A stretch of DNA of 64,000 bases from Antedon mediterranea (lineage: Eukaryota; Echinodermata; Crinoidea; Comatulida; Antedonidae): contig NC_092675.1 in the NCBI RefSeq assembly GCF_964355755.1, forward strand, positions 3,570,312 to 3,634,311. The letters are read 5' to 3'. Positions 12,791 to 24,258 of this stretch are shown here, piece by piece. Within the stretch, counting starts at the first letter, position 1; every line of letters starts with the position of its first letter. The position numbers and the translations under genes are program-made. A model generated the notes under the pieces. That model did not search any database. It was given only the letters and a program-made list of their open reading frames with translations, and had not been told where the DNA came from.

Positions 12791-14559
12791 AAGCAATCAC
12801 ACGGCACGTGTTTAATTCTTAAAATTGTTTGCTTTTGCTGATTTTCTGGCAATTTTAATCGATTACTATACGATACTTTTGAAATTAGTTTCAACTTATT
12901 AAATTTGACGATGAAATTTGTTGTTCCAGATTGTTGATGTCCATGTAACTGTAATTTTACATGTGTATAACACTTGCAATCAGTTGGAAATAAGGGAATT
13001 TACAAACTTTGTTGTAGCATGGGTAACCCTGTTTTCCAAATCACTTTTCATATTGTTTTAATGCTCGAAAAATATCTAGTATCAAGCTATTTAGCATCAA
13101 TATGTTTTTATGATATATCTTTATTGCTGTTTAGACTATACTTGCTCGTTCCATTTATTCACGCACTATAACATCAATCCTGTGTAGTTCGTTTCTTCTT
13201 AGAAGACATGCTCTTTCGTCGTTTGTTCATTAATTCACTGTATTAAAAAATTCCAATAATCCTATTCACCCACAAGATTGATACATTCATCAATAGAAGA
13301 CCCTAAATGATCACTTTCTACACAGAAAATAAATAGGCCACCCTCAATGCGTATACCAATATACAAAATTATCCGTTTGTTCATCCTTTAGTTTATTTGT
13401 CATATTTGATTTGGTTGGTTGTGTAAGGCTGATTATTTTGTTATATTTATCGTTTTATTGTATTCGCTTTAATTCATTCCTTTGGAATATGCATGGTAAT
13501 GGTTACGTGTGGTTTTATTAAAAAGGTCTTGACAAGAGCCTCTTACGTCCCCACCCCATTGTGCAAGTGAAATAACTAGGTCTTTCCACAATTCTGTTAC
13601 ACTATAATTGAGTCTTTCATTGAGAAAGGGTTCAATGACAGGAGAATCATGCCACGAACCTTACCCACAAAAAAAAAGACTTACAAATTGTTAAAACATC
13701 AATTAGAGATTTATTGTGTGCATTGTTTGCAACTTTTAAATGACTTCTATTCAAAAAGTAAATATAGTATCAACTGTTCATTCAATATAACTGTTATGGA
13801 CTGTAAACATATATTACAGTAATTGCTTGTAACCACGGTACAAACAAGATCGTGTAAGGGTAAATTGCGTTCTAACTGTACGCACGATATTCATTGAGTA
13901 CCTACCGTACTTCCTACGTAAAATATCACGAAATGTGCGAAATGTGCGCACTAACAGTAATATCAAATATCACCAAGTATAAAAGGCAATATCTCTATGG
14001 ATTTTGAAGAATATTTGTTACACAAGTTTTGAATATTTTCTTTTATTTGTCGACACGTTAAAAGTGATTCCCATCGGAGTGTATCCTTGGTATCTGGGGT
14101 TCTTTTTGTTAAGTAGTCAGATCATTTCAGTCAACAATTAAATAAACTAATGGATCGTATATAATGGCTATATTGTAGACCATTTATTCTATAACGGGGT
14201 TCATTCATCTAACAATCCATTGTATAAATAAAGTACAATAATGTATACTGGGCAAGGATACCTTAATTATAGCAGTATTATTATATGTTCATTATTGGTA
14301 ACACAATATACACGCGCCTTGGCTGTAATAATGTGGATATTTCACGTCAGCGCATTATTAGTAAAAGTAGTATAAGTAAGTATTATTAAGCTAAAAATGT
14401 TCTTATTGGCTTTCTGTTTCAATGAAGAAAAAATAAGATTCTGGACAATCACAATGACCATTATGATTGTCCCGAATCTTCAACCATCAAACTTTGTTAT
14501 TTTTAATTCTTTACGACATTTTTGTGTTGAACTTATTTATTTATTTTATTTTATGTCTT
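12791..14559. other. Non-coding region, no gene seen
   Basis: AT-rich, with scattered chance open frames of up to about 65 codons and no recognisable gene, RNA or strong repeat. Confidence 0.5.
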
Positions 14560-14830
14560 TAGGCAATGTGGCCAAGGATTACCAATAGTGAATTAATCAC
14601 TGTCCTATCAGATAGGTGGTAATCCCCCTGATACAGGGGCTATTGTGTGAACCAGTTCACCGGGGTAACCCCCTACTCTTTTTCGAATAATGAACTGGGT
14701 TTCTTTAAAGTACACACAGGTTATAACTGTGTACACTGGACCTACGGTTTATAGTCCTTATCCGAGAAGACTTGTTCCACCACCAGAACTAGGAGCGAGT
14801 CAGCCTCGAACCCTTGCCGATGTTGTTGTT
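14560..14830. repeat. Probable interspersed repeat block, GC-richer than flanks
   Basis: This block stands out for many short palindromes (CCCCCTGATACAGGGGC; ACACAGGTTATAACTGTGT; GAACCAGTTC) and higher GC. It ends with TTATCCGAGAAGACTTGTTC and CACCACCAGA, words that recur at about 49950-49990. On the minus strand the right end carries a GGTTCGAGGC, similar to a tRNA internal B box. I read it as a dispersed retroposon-like repeat. It could instead be a structured non-coding RNA relic. Confidence 0.45.
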
Positions 14831-15433
14831 GGCTCTTTAAACATGAACATAATAATATAATAATATAACATCGTAATTTTTTTTTTTAAGTTCTTTGGTT
14901 TTTAACTTTAGTGAGAGTTGAGTGTTTCTCTCTCGTTTCTCTTATCATGTTCAGCCCATGGATTACATAATGCTATGAGCCCATGGGGTAGGCCTATATT
15001 TACCCTAGGTCTAACCAAGTCTCTGACCATCGGCTGACGTCCTACCCTGTTCTCATTCAAATACGACTTCTGCAGTTATGTTTAAAGGTATATATTGCAT
15101 TAAAATGTGTAGGCGACTCTGCATTATAGATAAACATCCTGCGTGGGGATTAACTGCTCCAGAAAAACATAAAAGTAAATGATAATAGCAGAACAATAAA
15201 GTCTGTTTAGAACAATTCGTTCTTTGTTTGCTTAAATATTAATATTCTGATTTTTTTTATTTTGTAGGTGGTCTACTAAAACTATGAGAAAAAACACAAA
15301 CAACAGTTTATTAATGGAATTACTAGCGGTATCAATAATCATTCTAACAGCAGGGGTAGGATCGTCATCATCAAGTACAGATACACGATTGGTTAGTCTG
15401 AAAGTTCTTAAGCTCTGTATTTCATCCTTCTTA

Positions 15434-15613
15434 AGCTTGGTTTCCACTAGCGACGCAACGTAACGTAACGCAACCTACGCAACGTAAGAAAATGCCCTTC
15501 TAATAACGATTTTTGCAGCATTGTTGCGTCGTCGGTTCCCACTTGTAATTACGTGATACATCACTTTGCGTCAATACGTCGCTGTGTTGCGTTCTAGTGA
15601 GAACCACGCTTTA
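15434..15613. mobile_element. MITE family A, second subtype, copy 6
   Basis: Left end AAGCTTGGTTTCCACTAG, right end TTCTAGTGAGAACCACGCTT. The interior is in the opposite orientation to the copies at 5.98 and 7.2 kb (AACCTACGCAACGTAAG first, TACGTGATACATCACTTTGC later). Inverted termini of about 18 bases are clear. Confidence 0.75.
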
Positions 15614-18603
15614 TTTCAATGACTCGCCAATGTTCACTGATATCTAGATAATTCAGAGGACATTTCCACATCTGAGAACATCGCTGGAAAATTCGTGTTC
15701 TCTCAGGGCACTCGTTAGTCTGGGTTCCAGACGGGGTTTTGTTTTAATATTAGTAAAAAGGTAAATATTTTGGCACATATGGCGTTTCATACGTATACTA
15801 CTTGAGCTTTTTCAGACAAATAAAAATCGAATCAAAAACAAATAAATAAAAAAAAGACAATGAATACAGACTTGGGGCAAATCTAGGCACTCGTGTAAAA
15901 CCGCATGTTGAATTTTTTTTTAAACTTTTTTAATGCAGTAGCACTTTTGCATTTCTTTTTATTTTTTTTTTAAGGTCCTCATAATATGTTCCCAAACTAC
16001 TACATTTATTAATAGTAATGCCCTAATAACAACTGAATAAAAACTTTATATAATAATTAATAATTATAATAAATCTTATAGTTTTTGTCAGCAGTTACAT
16101 AACGATCATATTACCCATCAGTTCACATTTAGGAATTGTGTATATGATTTTGTGATTATACTGATGATACTAAGTCTAATAATGTTAACAATTGGTACCT
16201 TAATGCAGAGTTAAGTAGTCATTTGGCGTCTATGGGATGCCTGAATAGAAATGATTTAACGAATCGGAATATTTGTTAATATTAGTAATATTAGTATGTT
16301 TTAACCATTTTTTAAAATAAAATTCATCAAGTTGTTAGCAAAGGAAATTGAATCAAAGCTGATTTCTCCTTGGGTATAACTGTAGACATTTTTTTTAAAT
16401 GTTAATAAGCTCAGAAAAATAGAATGCGTGAATGTGTATTATTGATGGAATAATTATCTTAAAAGCATGATTGTTTGGTGATGGAGGCTAATTTAAATTG
16501 GATGTAGGGAAAATTTAAGAGGGATCCCTATTAGAAGGAACAATGAAAGCTAAAAATGCACAAGTATGAAAGGCGGTTGTTGATCATGGTCTAACTCTGA
16601 TACAAATACTATTGGGCGGAGGCCCATGTTCTTGTTTATAGAGCGCCCACTGTTAGCCTACACACTTATGAAAAATAATTCAGGTGTGCCGCAAATTTAC
16701 TGCGATCATCCTCAAATCCAAGAGGGCGTCCAAAATTGCCGCCATTTTATATCACAAACATATCGAGGGAGAGCCATTAACATTATCTTTCCAATAAAAT
16801 AAGAATTTTGTGTAACCATTTTTACTAGATAGCTTTTATTGAACCAAAAAGATGGATTTTTTAGCAAAATATCAACATATTTTTCGGCATCTCATAACCT
16901 CAAGAAAAACGTTAAGCTATCATAATTATTGTTTTCATATTTTCTGAAAAACTGAACTAGTATATGATAGAAATAATATGTAGATTACAAGTTTCTGTGA
17001 AAAAGCTAAAAAAAAAGTTTAACTATTATTAAGGAAATTAAGAAAGATCTGTGATAAACCGTCAGTCAATCAAAAAGCTAGTCATCCACCATAATAATTT
17101 CATTTTACCTATTAGAAACGAAGTTATTTATAATTTTGTTAAAGTTTGTTAGACAAGCGAGGGATAAAAATGTTTTTCCTCTCTACACTGTATACATTAT
17201 AATATGATTAATAATGTTGAAATGTGAATGCGTTTAAGGATTATTGATGGAATAATTGACTTCCATGCTAAAGTCACAAGTACCGGTATGTATTGATGGA
17301 AAATACCGGTACATCGGCAAATACAACTTCCCACGCACAATGTGCTGTGAAGAATAATGTCCAGTAGCAGAAGAACCCATAAAACGTTACAACAGGTCCA
17401 CACACAGATATTAATAATAATTTAGACCTATAACCAGGGAAGAGTTAAATTACATAACCATGTTACCACATGTTATAATGTAGGTCTGTGAACGCGGTTC
17501 CTTTCAACTTATGTTTCAGCGGATCTTTTTAATTTTTATATTTCTTGTTTGTAATGTAGTTTGGCTTTGGTCTTTGACTTATGCGGAATTATTAAATTTG
17601 AATCAGGAAATTATAGAATATAACATTTACGAAGTGCGTGACAATATCAATTGACATTTGTTACGTGTTTACGGCTACACTGCTTACATCAACAGCAGCA
17701 GACTTACGACTGTCAAGTGTCCTTTTTTATACGTGACTGAACTATATTAGTATTAATAAATTGCCTACATATTAACATTCACAAATTATTACGTTCTTGG
17801 GATTCCCGTTCAACAATTACTGCAGAAAATTGTCAGAAAAAACAACTTCTACATGTGGGAGTAGACCTACACATTTAGCGTATATCTAAATAACATTGTC
17901 GTTATTGTATTTTATAAGGATTCAACTCTTATCAAATCATCAAATGCCTTTATAAATAAAATCATCATATATCAATTATTGTTTAATTGATTATTAATTC
18001 TCAAAATGTCGTAATTTCCGAAGAACAGAATACAGCAGAACTCATATTAGAGGAAATACGGCTGAATAGGTGTTGTCTCTAGTGTACCGTAGTATGTACT
18101 GTGTGAGTTACTTCCCCTTATATGGGTGTCTCCTGAATAAAGGACCCAGTTTTCTACCTAATGGAAACATAATATGATATTTTTAGACAAATAATAAGAG
18201 CATAGAAAATGAAACCTGATTTATTTCAATATAATAATAGGAAATATAAGCTTTGATGTTTTCCTACGATGAGGTATTTGATCAACTTCGGAAATCATAA
18301 CAAGAGTAAATTGTTACGATGGAAGAATGCCAAGTTTTTGATAATGTTAGTAACATAAAAGTGCACATGACATCTTCCTATAGTGATGATGTGCGAATAG
18401 ACAAGTAATCCCGTAATAATATATCGGAATGTTGTTTGTCAGAGGGATTATTCCTACGAGCATGGAGCAACTGTCATTGCTGTATTTTAATTGGCCTAAG
18501 TATTGCTGCAAATAGTGATATCGAATCAACCTAATATTAGGCCTACATTTTCAAAATATTGATGATTTATAGGCCTACTATAATTTCGAAGATTAGTAGA
18601 TCA
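15614..18603. other. Non-coding region, no gene seen
   Basis: No gene supported. A minus-strand piece near 16685-16750 contains AAAATGGCGGCAATTTTGG, which could encode a short peptide but looks like part of a common repeat. An imperfect palindrome around two ACCGGTA words lies at about 17280-17312. The words ATTATTGATGGAATAATT (16439) and GATTATTGATGGAATAATTG (17239) are a local duplication. Confidence 0.5.
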
Positions 18604-18718
18604 AACCATGGGCCGATTGCAATAAAGGTCTTAACCGCGGTCTTAGACTTAAGCCCAAGATGAAACCCTTAGCAACGATGGTCTTAGATTTAAGACCATT
18701 GCAATAAGAAGCCTTAAA
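18604..18718. repeat. Foldback element upstream of the first recognised exon
   Basis: GATTGCAATAAAGGTCTTAA on the left is mirrored by TTAAGACCATTGCAATAAG on the right. Further inverted GTCTTAGACTTAAG / GTCTTAGATTTAAGACC words lie in between. About 115 bases in all, MITE-like, ending some 225 bases before the TSP1 exon. Confidence 0.55.
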
Positions 18719-18942
18719 ATTTCAGCGCCGTGGTCGAAAATGTTAGAAACTCGGACTAGGCATGCGCACACCCCAAAGAACGTCTGGGAAAAGAGACTCT
18801 ATGTAAACATAAACATAGGATGCACGAAGACGGTAGTTATCGTCAGATGAGCGGCGTTTTTTGTAAGAAATATTTCTTGTTTAAACTACTAAAGTTGGGA
18901 TAGTAGATCCTAAATAGGTCTATAATTATTTTATATTTCCAG

Positions 18943-19079
18943 ATTCGACGTGAGCGATCAATCACAGGGAGGTCATCATCATTCTGGGGAGAGTGGGGTC
19001 AGTGGTCAGGCTGTTCTCGGTCATGTGGGGGAGGTGTAGCGTCGCAAGTCAGGCCGTGCTTGCGACGGAGACGTTCAGG
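18943..19079 (+). CDS. Exon a: first TSP1 module, N-terminal half
   Basis: 137 bases, preceded by TTTTATATTTCCAG and followed by GTAAGT. It reads in phase 0 and ends with two bases of a split Gly codon. The translation opens with an RRER dibasic furin-like motif, then WGEWGQWSGCSRSCGGG at residues 15-31. The W-x-x-W-x-x-W-x-x-C run is the C-mannosylation motif, and C-x-x-S-C-x-x-G is the O-fucosylation (POFUT2) acceptor of TSP1 repeats. The following Arg-rich stretch is typical of the first TSP1 in ADAMTSL proteins. An upstream exon with start codon and signal peptide must exist, but I could not place it in 1-18942. The 5' boundary is therefore the best acceptor, not a proven one. Confidence 0.88.
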
Positions 19080-19618
19080 GTAAGTATAGCCTAGGCCTAA
19101 ACAGAAAAAATGACAAATACAAACAAATGCTAACGTTGATTATTGAAAATGTATTACATTTATCGAAAATGGTTAAACTATATTCAGATTTACATAAATG
19201 TACATTTGTGTCATATTTTTTTAATTGAATTTATAATAATTTATTTTTATAAAAGAACATTTTTAGAGGGCGCTATACTTTCAACATGAATAAGCACATA
19301 CTTCAACTAACATTATTGTAATACTGTATTCTTAGTTTCATGCAACAAAATCATAATATATTCAGTATATAAAAATTAAAAGGGCCCTGCCGTACGCCTC
19401 TGCATTACGTTTTTTTATTAAATTCATAAATGAAATTTGTTCTTTCGACTGTTTTTGTTGTTACAATGTTTTTCATAATTCTCAACTTTGTTAATTCTAA
19501 GCATATAAAGGTTTTGTATTTTAAATTTTTGTTTTAATCATTAAAAAAAACTATTACTTATAATGCTACCAATCTATAACAAACAAATATTAATATTTCA
19601 ATATTTGATTTATTATAG
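19080..19618 (+). other. Intron between exons a and b
   Basis: About 540 bases, GT at 19080 and AG at 19617-19618, AT-rich. A TAGGCCTA word lies at 19092. I see no other feature. Confidence 0.75.
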
Positions 19619-19682
19619 GGCAGTAGGAATGGGTCATCATTGTGTTGGCCTTTACAGGCAGTACAAGCAGTGCAATACAAAG
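19619..19682 (+). CDS. Exon b: first TSP1 module, continued
   Basis: 64 bases between TATTATAG and GTATCT. The first base completes the Gly codon split with exon a, and the exon ends in phase 0. It encodes the middle of the TSP1 module with HHCVGLYRQYKQCNTK, supplying the CVG...YKQC cysteine pair seen in ADAMTSL and papilin first TSP1 repeats. The short polypyrimidine tract is weak, but the phase agreement and the family pattern on both sides support it. Confidence 0.85.
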
Positions 19683-19863
19683 GTATCTATATATGTTCAA
19701 ATAGTATTATACTTTTCTTTTGATTGGTTGATTTTGTATCATGTGCCATGCATTATTTTCTCCAATTTCATCAATTGAAAGTACTATTGCATAGTCATCT
19801 TTTAAAAAAATATTTTTGAGAATTGAAATAAGCGAAATAATAACAAATCTTCATTTATTTTAG

Positions 19864-19966
19864 CTTTGTCCAAATGGAAGCAAGGATTTTAGAACAGAGC
19901 AATGCGAATCATACAACAATGTTCCTTTTATGGGTCAACTTTATGAATGGTACGCTTTTGTAAAAG
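19864..19966 (+). CDS. Exon c: end of TSP1, start of ADAMTS cysteine-rich domain
   Basis: 103 bases between TTTATTTTAG and GTAAAG, phase 0 in, one base of a split Glu codon out. The translation LCPNGSKDFRTEQC closes the TSP1 module. The DFRxEQC motif is the hallmark of the junction between TSP1 and the cysteine-rich domain in ADAMTS, ADAMTSL and papilin. GQLYEWYAF is the conserved aromatic stretch that follows. Confidence 0.92.
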
Positions 19967-19984
19967 GTAAAGCGATTTGCTGTT

Positions 19985-20060
19985 TGATTTAACTAAAATG
20001 TAACGGTCATGCTGCTTGTCTAGCAATCCCAGGGTTCAAATCCTGTAAGATGTCAGGATT
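19985..20060 (+). repeat. tRNA-like SINE head in intron
   Basis: CCCAGGGTTCAAATCCTG is a good T-arm with a GGTTCAAATCC B box and a CAGG/CCTG stem. Upstream, GGTCATGCTGCTTGTCTAGC resembles the D/anticodon region, but a full cloverleaf does not form. I read it as a tRNA-derived SINE head or tRNA pseudogene, not a functional tRNA. Confidence 0.45.
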
Positions 20061-20213
20061 TTTTTCTCCAAAAAAATTAAACCACACCACTCACAACACA
20101 ATGCTTTGTTCATTGTCATTCTTTTGCCCAATAAAACAATCAACAAAACAGTTTCCATTATAAATAAACACAGTAACCACAATTTAAACAACACAAGTAA
20201 ACTAGTTTTGCTA

Positions 20214-20414
20214 AACAACAATAGCGTTACCATAACAACAATAGCGTTACCATAACAACAATAGCGTTACCATAACAACAATAGCGTTACCATAACAACA
20301 ATAGCGTTACCATAACAACAATAGCGTTACCATAACAACAATAGCGTTACCATAACAACAATAGCGTTACCATAACAACAATAGCGTTACCATAACAACA
20401 ATAGTGTTACCATA
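20214..20414. repeat. Minisatellite, 20-bp unit, about 10 copies
   Basis: The unit ATAGCGTTACCATAACAACA is repeated nine times without change, then once with a C-to-T change (ATAGTG) in a partial copy. It ends about 80 bases before the acceptor of exon d. Such homogeneity means recent expansion or turnover, so copy number is likely polymorphic. Confidence 0.97.
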
Positions 20415-20493
20415 ATTTTCCAAAAAGTGTTCATTATGTTATTTAATATTTAAACTATGATCTTTTGTAAATCTTTTGTAAATTATATTTCAG

Positions 20494-20624
20494 AACCAAT
20501 GGTTTGTGAGTTACATTGTAGGGCTAAGGGTTACCGTTTCTATGCAAAGCATTCTGATAAAGTTGTCGACGGAACAACATGCAGGCCAGGAGAGACAGAT
20601 GTGTGTGTAAATGGAATGTGTAAG
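20494..20624 (+). CDS. Exon d: ADAMTS cysteine-rich domain
   Basis: 131 bases between AATTATATTTCAG and GTAGGA. The first two bases complete the Glu codon from exon c, and it ends in phase 0. The translation has CELHCRAKGYRFYAKH, then VVDGTTCRPGETDVCVNGMC. The VDGTxCxPGxxDVCVxGxC signature is diagnostic of the ADAMTS cysteine-rich region. The next coding exon is 38.8 kb downstream, yet the protein continues exactly as the family requires (GMC-K then K-VGCDG). Confidence 0.95.
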
Positions 20625-20699
20625 GTAGGACAATCGCAATCTTTCTATAAAACACAGTTAAAAAAGGTTGCCTAAAGATTTCTTTATTCATGTTATGCA

Positions 20700-20830
20700 T
20701 TGTCGAGGCAAGAGCAAGCCATAGCCTAGACCATAGTATTGGTGGTAGGTAAAGACTGGAGGTAAAGACTGGAGGTCCAGTCTACACATATTATGGCTTG
20801 TGTGGACTTGAACCCAGTCCATCATTTGGA
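20700..20830. repeat. SINE-type repeat fragment shared with 40.45 kb
   Basis: CTAGACCATAGTATTGGTGG followed by AAAGACTGGAGGTCCAGT is also present, slightly diverged, at 40462-40517 downstream of a tRNA-like head. Here GGTAAAGACTGGA is tandemly doubled. The right part contains TGGACTTGAACCC, a reverse-complement B-box-like word. It starts about 80 bases after exon d. Confidence 0.5.
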
Positions 20831-21347
20831 ATTGTAAAGCTTACCCTGGTTTACTGGTCAATCTCAGCTTCTTTGTAGATAGACAAATGAGTGCCATTTG
20901 GCGACAACTCAAAGTAACCCTTAAGGAGTTGTATGTGTCCAGCATATATTACAATGTGCTTTGAGACACAGTTATCAATGTAGAAAAGCTCATCATAAAT
21001 ATGAATCCACTATACATATACAATCTCCACATTCGAAATAAATTATGTTGACACATATGGAACTTCAGTCAATTACTTTACAACAAATTTTATTTACAAT
21101 TTAGTAGTTTAACAGATCAGTGACTAATATAACTAAGGTAATTGAACTTTTATGTGTTTTAAACATTTCTCGCCAACTTTTTATTCAAATTGAAACCTTT
21201 TTGGATTTTTATTGTCATAAATGTCTCAGTTGCAAAGATTTGGAGACCTAGATTTTAAAAACAAAGAATTATAAACTTCAGAAATAAAAGTTTAAAAAAA
21301 AACATATTACACTGTTAATGTAATGGATTTATTTTAAAGTGGATATT

Positions 21348-21393
21348 ATCATAGAGATATTATAGACTATATACACTATAATATCTCTATGAT
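21348..21393. repeat. Perfect 17-bp inverted repeat (hairpin)
   Basis: ATCATAGAGATATTATA (21348-21364) is exactly mirrored by TATAATATCTCTATGAT (21377-21393) around a 12-base loop. It lies in intronic AT-rich DNA and could be a cruciform or a palindromic element core. Confidence 0.85.
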
Positions 21394-21765
21394 ATTATGC
21401 AGCAGTGCTGCTGACTCACAGGCTTTATCAGGTGTTTTTTGTTACCAAAGTATAGTGATTTGTATACTGCCCTCTATAGTTATGTAAAAGTTTGTGAATA
21501 CCTGAGTGACTTGCTATTACTCATCACCTAAAATAGAACGGAGGGAGTTGATTGCACTTCCTGTAAGCTCAAGTTATATCACTTTGACATTTCAAGGTTT
21601 AAATAGTTGTAAATATAATACCCTTAAAGATAATATAAATCTTATATTTAACCTCTAAGCAGTCAATATCTCTTAAATATAATACCATTAATGATAATAT
21701 ATACCAAACTCAAATAAAGTGAGGAAATAGCTTGCCTAATCTTTGTCACATTTATGAATGTGCCC

Positions 21766-21856
21766 TAAGCTGTATCTACACTATCAAACTAGATGATGTG
21801 CCCATATAATGGTAGTTGTATGACATCATCATGTCCATATATGGGCAGAGCTTTAG
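21766..21856. mobile_element. MITE family B copy, internally deleted
   Basis: Begins AAGCTGTATCTACACTATC, contains ATGATGTGCCCATATAATGG and CATGTCCATATATGGGC, and ends GCAGAGCTTTA. Compared with the copy at 22.24 kb it lacks most of the right arm. Confidence 0.6.
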
Positions 21857-22241
21857 TCTGTATTATTTTAGTAATTCTTATTATCCAACTCATAAACAGT
21901 CATTATAAAATTGTAATTGTACCCATTGATGACTTTATAGTCAGAAAAGCAGATAATAGAAAAGCCTTATACTAGCCTAGAGAATCTATGGTTTTGACAC
22001 CTCCCAAACAACATTTTTACTGCCCTTTTCTTTTCTTGCCATCCCTCTTTCATGTTTGATGTTCTGTCATAATTATTTTTTATTGATTCTTTTAAATGAA
22101 AATGCCTACAACTATCATACATCCCCTGATGATCATCATCTTTAGAAAATGTCCCTTAATCCTGTATAAAAAATGTTTAGGTTAATAGCATTGGTTTGGC
22201 ATATGTTGGATTTATTATGTCATCAACATCTTTAGTTTGGC

Positions 22242-22386
22242 TAAAGCTCTGCTACACTATCAAACTTTATGTGGCCAAAAATGTGATGTGCCCATATATG
22301 GACATGATGATGTCATATCACTACCATATTTGGGTACATCAAACTGTCTTTTTTTCAAACTAGTTTGATAGTGTAGACATAGCTTA
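22242..22386. mobile_element. MITE family B, full copy
   Basis: Inverted termini AAGCTCTGCTACACTATC and TTTGATAGTGTAGACATAGC. Between them are ATGTGATGTGCCCATATATG and GATGTCATATCACTACCATA, which partly fold on each other. About 145 bases, no coding capacity. Confidence 0.8.
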
Positions 22387-23700
22387 AGAGATTAAAAATA
22401 AGAAAACTAACCTCAAAATACCATGCAATGTATCAAAAGATTAAGATCTTTATATTGTAGTCGGCTGATTAAGGAAAGAACCAGTAATATTTATTGAGTT
22501 CAATGTCTGAGTTACCTCAATGAATCATCTTTTTTTAATTGCCTCAATCATTTCTTATTACCAGTGTGCTGTGTGATCCAATTTAAAAGTTTATTTATTA
22601 GATTTTGTTGTATATCTTCTATGGAGAACTTGTTTTATTATTATCGCTATAATTATAATAACTTTTATTTTTAGTACCGATATAATTAATTAATTTGTTG
22701 ATATTATTAATGTGACCATGTGATCATGTTCCTTCAGTCTACTACTTTATTTTGAGAACAATTATAATTAATGTAATTTTATTGTTCATTTATATATTTA
22801 CATAAGTCAACAGGCAAAGAATACGTTTAATATTTATTAACCATCAAATGTAACCTGCTTTTCTCCAAATTTGTTTAGCCTCAACTTTCCTAAGAGTCCA
22901 TGTTTTTGATCTGCACCATTCTCCTCCCACATTTATTGTTGCATTATTTAAAGTTCACATACACACCCTCCTGTTACCTTACATCCACATTCCTTACCTT
23001 CCTCATACCCCTATTTTAATTGCTGCAAACATTTAATGTTAAAAGGTATTTTTTTTATATACACATGTGTAAAACACCATGTACAATTAGACCTATCAAT
23101 CACTAGGAAAAATGGGTTATAATTGATTGTACTCCGTCATTCAAAATTAGAACAGCAATCATTGGATATCTTCCATATTTTATGACTTATTACAATTTGA
23201 TTGACAGCTGTATTTATGATTGACAGAAAGAAGATGTCACATGGTCAAAGCTGACAATGCATTTGTATTTTTCCACCTGTTAACGATGCGGTGACAGTCT
23301 GATTAATTCAAATTATTTGGGAATTGAGTTGGAATTACGAATATTGGATGGCATATGAGTCACAACAATCGGTGTCCATCTGGGATGAACTATAAAAAAG
23401 TAAAGTTATAATTTAACTACAATAGGAAACGACTTCATCCGAATGGTTAAATTTTTTTTTTTAAGTGTTCCCCTGAAATCGCACACCTTCCTCTCTTCTT
23501 GTACATTCTCTTCCTTTTAGATTACTTCCACTTTTTCATCCTTTCTCAGCTGTCGTTATCATATTAAGTTTTAATTCATTTTACTTTGAATTTGAAAACT
23601 TGGATGGCTCGAGAAGTTATGAAACTCTAATGACGGAATCCCTTTAAATTCTTTTTGTTGTTGAATAGGTCAAAATGTTTTTGGTCTCTCTCTCTGTTTC

Positions 23701-23775
23701 ATTTCCCTTATTTATTTTATTTTATTTATTTTATTCAGTTGTCAACCAACAGCGATGAAACCGTGGTCTGCATAT
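23701..23775 (-). repeat. Retroposon 3' tail, minus orientation
   Basis: A TTTATTTTATTTTATTTATT tract followed by TCAGTTGTCAACCAACAGCGA. Read on the minus strand it is a TCGCTGTTGGT-type end followed by an (AAATA)n tail. A very similar junction, CAAAACCAACAGCGATT after a TTTTA tract, is at 55.28 kb. This suggests LINE or SINE 3' ends of one family. Confidence 0.45.
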
Positions 23776-24204
23776 AGATATCTCACTGCATCTCATTTAG
23801 TGACAGGTCTTTTTTACCCCCTGCAATTCAATTTGCAATCAATATTATTTTTTGTAACAATTTCCGTTTACCCATGTTCTGCTTCCAGGATGTAAAATGA
23901 TTCTTTTCTTGGAAGCCTACTTTCAGTTCACTGTCGCCTGTATGTAGTCTGGGTCTATAAAGCGATCATGTCCGAGGGGCAGTCATTCCAGAAGCGTGCT
24001 TAAATTGTGCCTCAGCTGTTTGTGTTTGTTGAAAGTAAATTTGAACATTAAAGTAAATGATCTATATCTTGATTTAATGTTTGATGTTTATTTTTCATGC
24101 ATATTATTTATGTTATCTAATTTAATAAAATAAAAGAGTATTATTGAGATACCTTCAGGAGGCAACAAAGTATCTCCATAATATGGGTGTCTGCTGAATA
24201 GATG

Positions 24205-24258
24205 TTGATCGCAGTGTTAAAACATCGCAGTGGTTAAAACATCGCAGTGTTAAAACAT
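24205..24258. repeat. Short tandem repeat, about 17-bp unit, three copies
   Basis: The unit ATCGCAGTGTTAAAACA occurs three times in a row with a one-base insertion (GTGGTT) in the middle copy. Confidence 0.7.

Noticed and set aside
16685-16750. Minus-strand AAAATGGCGGC start with a 21-codon frame
   Set aside because: Reads like a fragment of a common dispersed repeat, with no donor or further exon.
17197-17403. Minus-strand frame with a hydrophobic, cysteine-bearing start
   Set aside because: It begins with GTG, not ATG, has no following splice donor in frame and no homology I recognise.
20036-20233. Minus-strand hydrophobic frame next to the minisatellite
   Set aside because: It lies within the intron and runs into the repeat array, and its composition is AT-driven.
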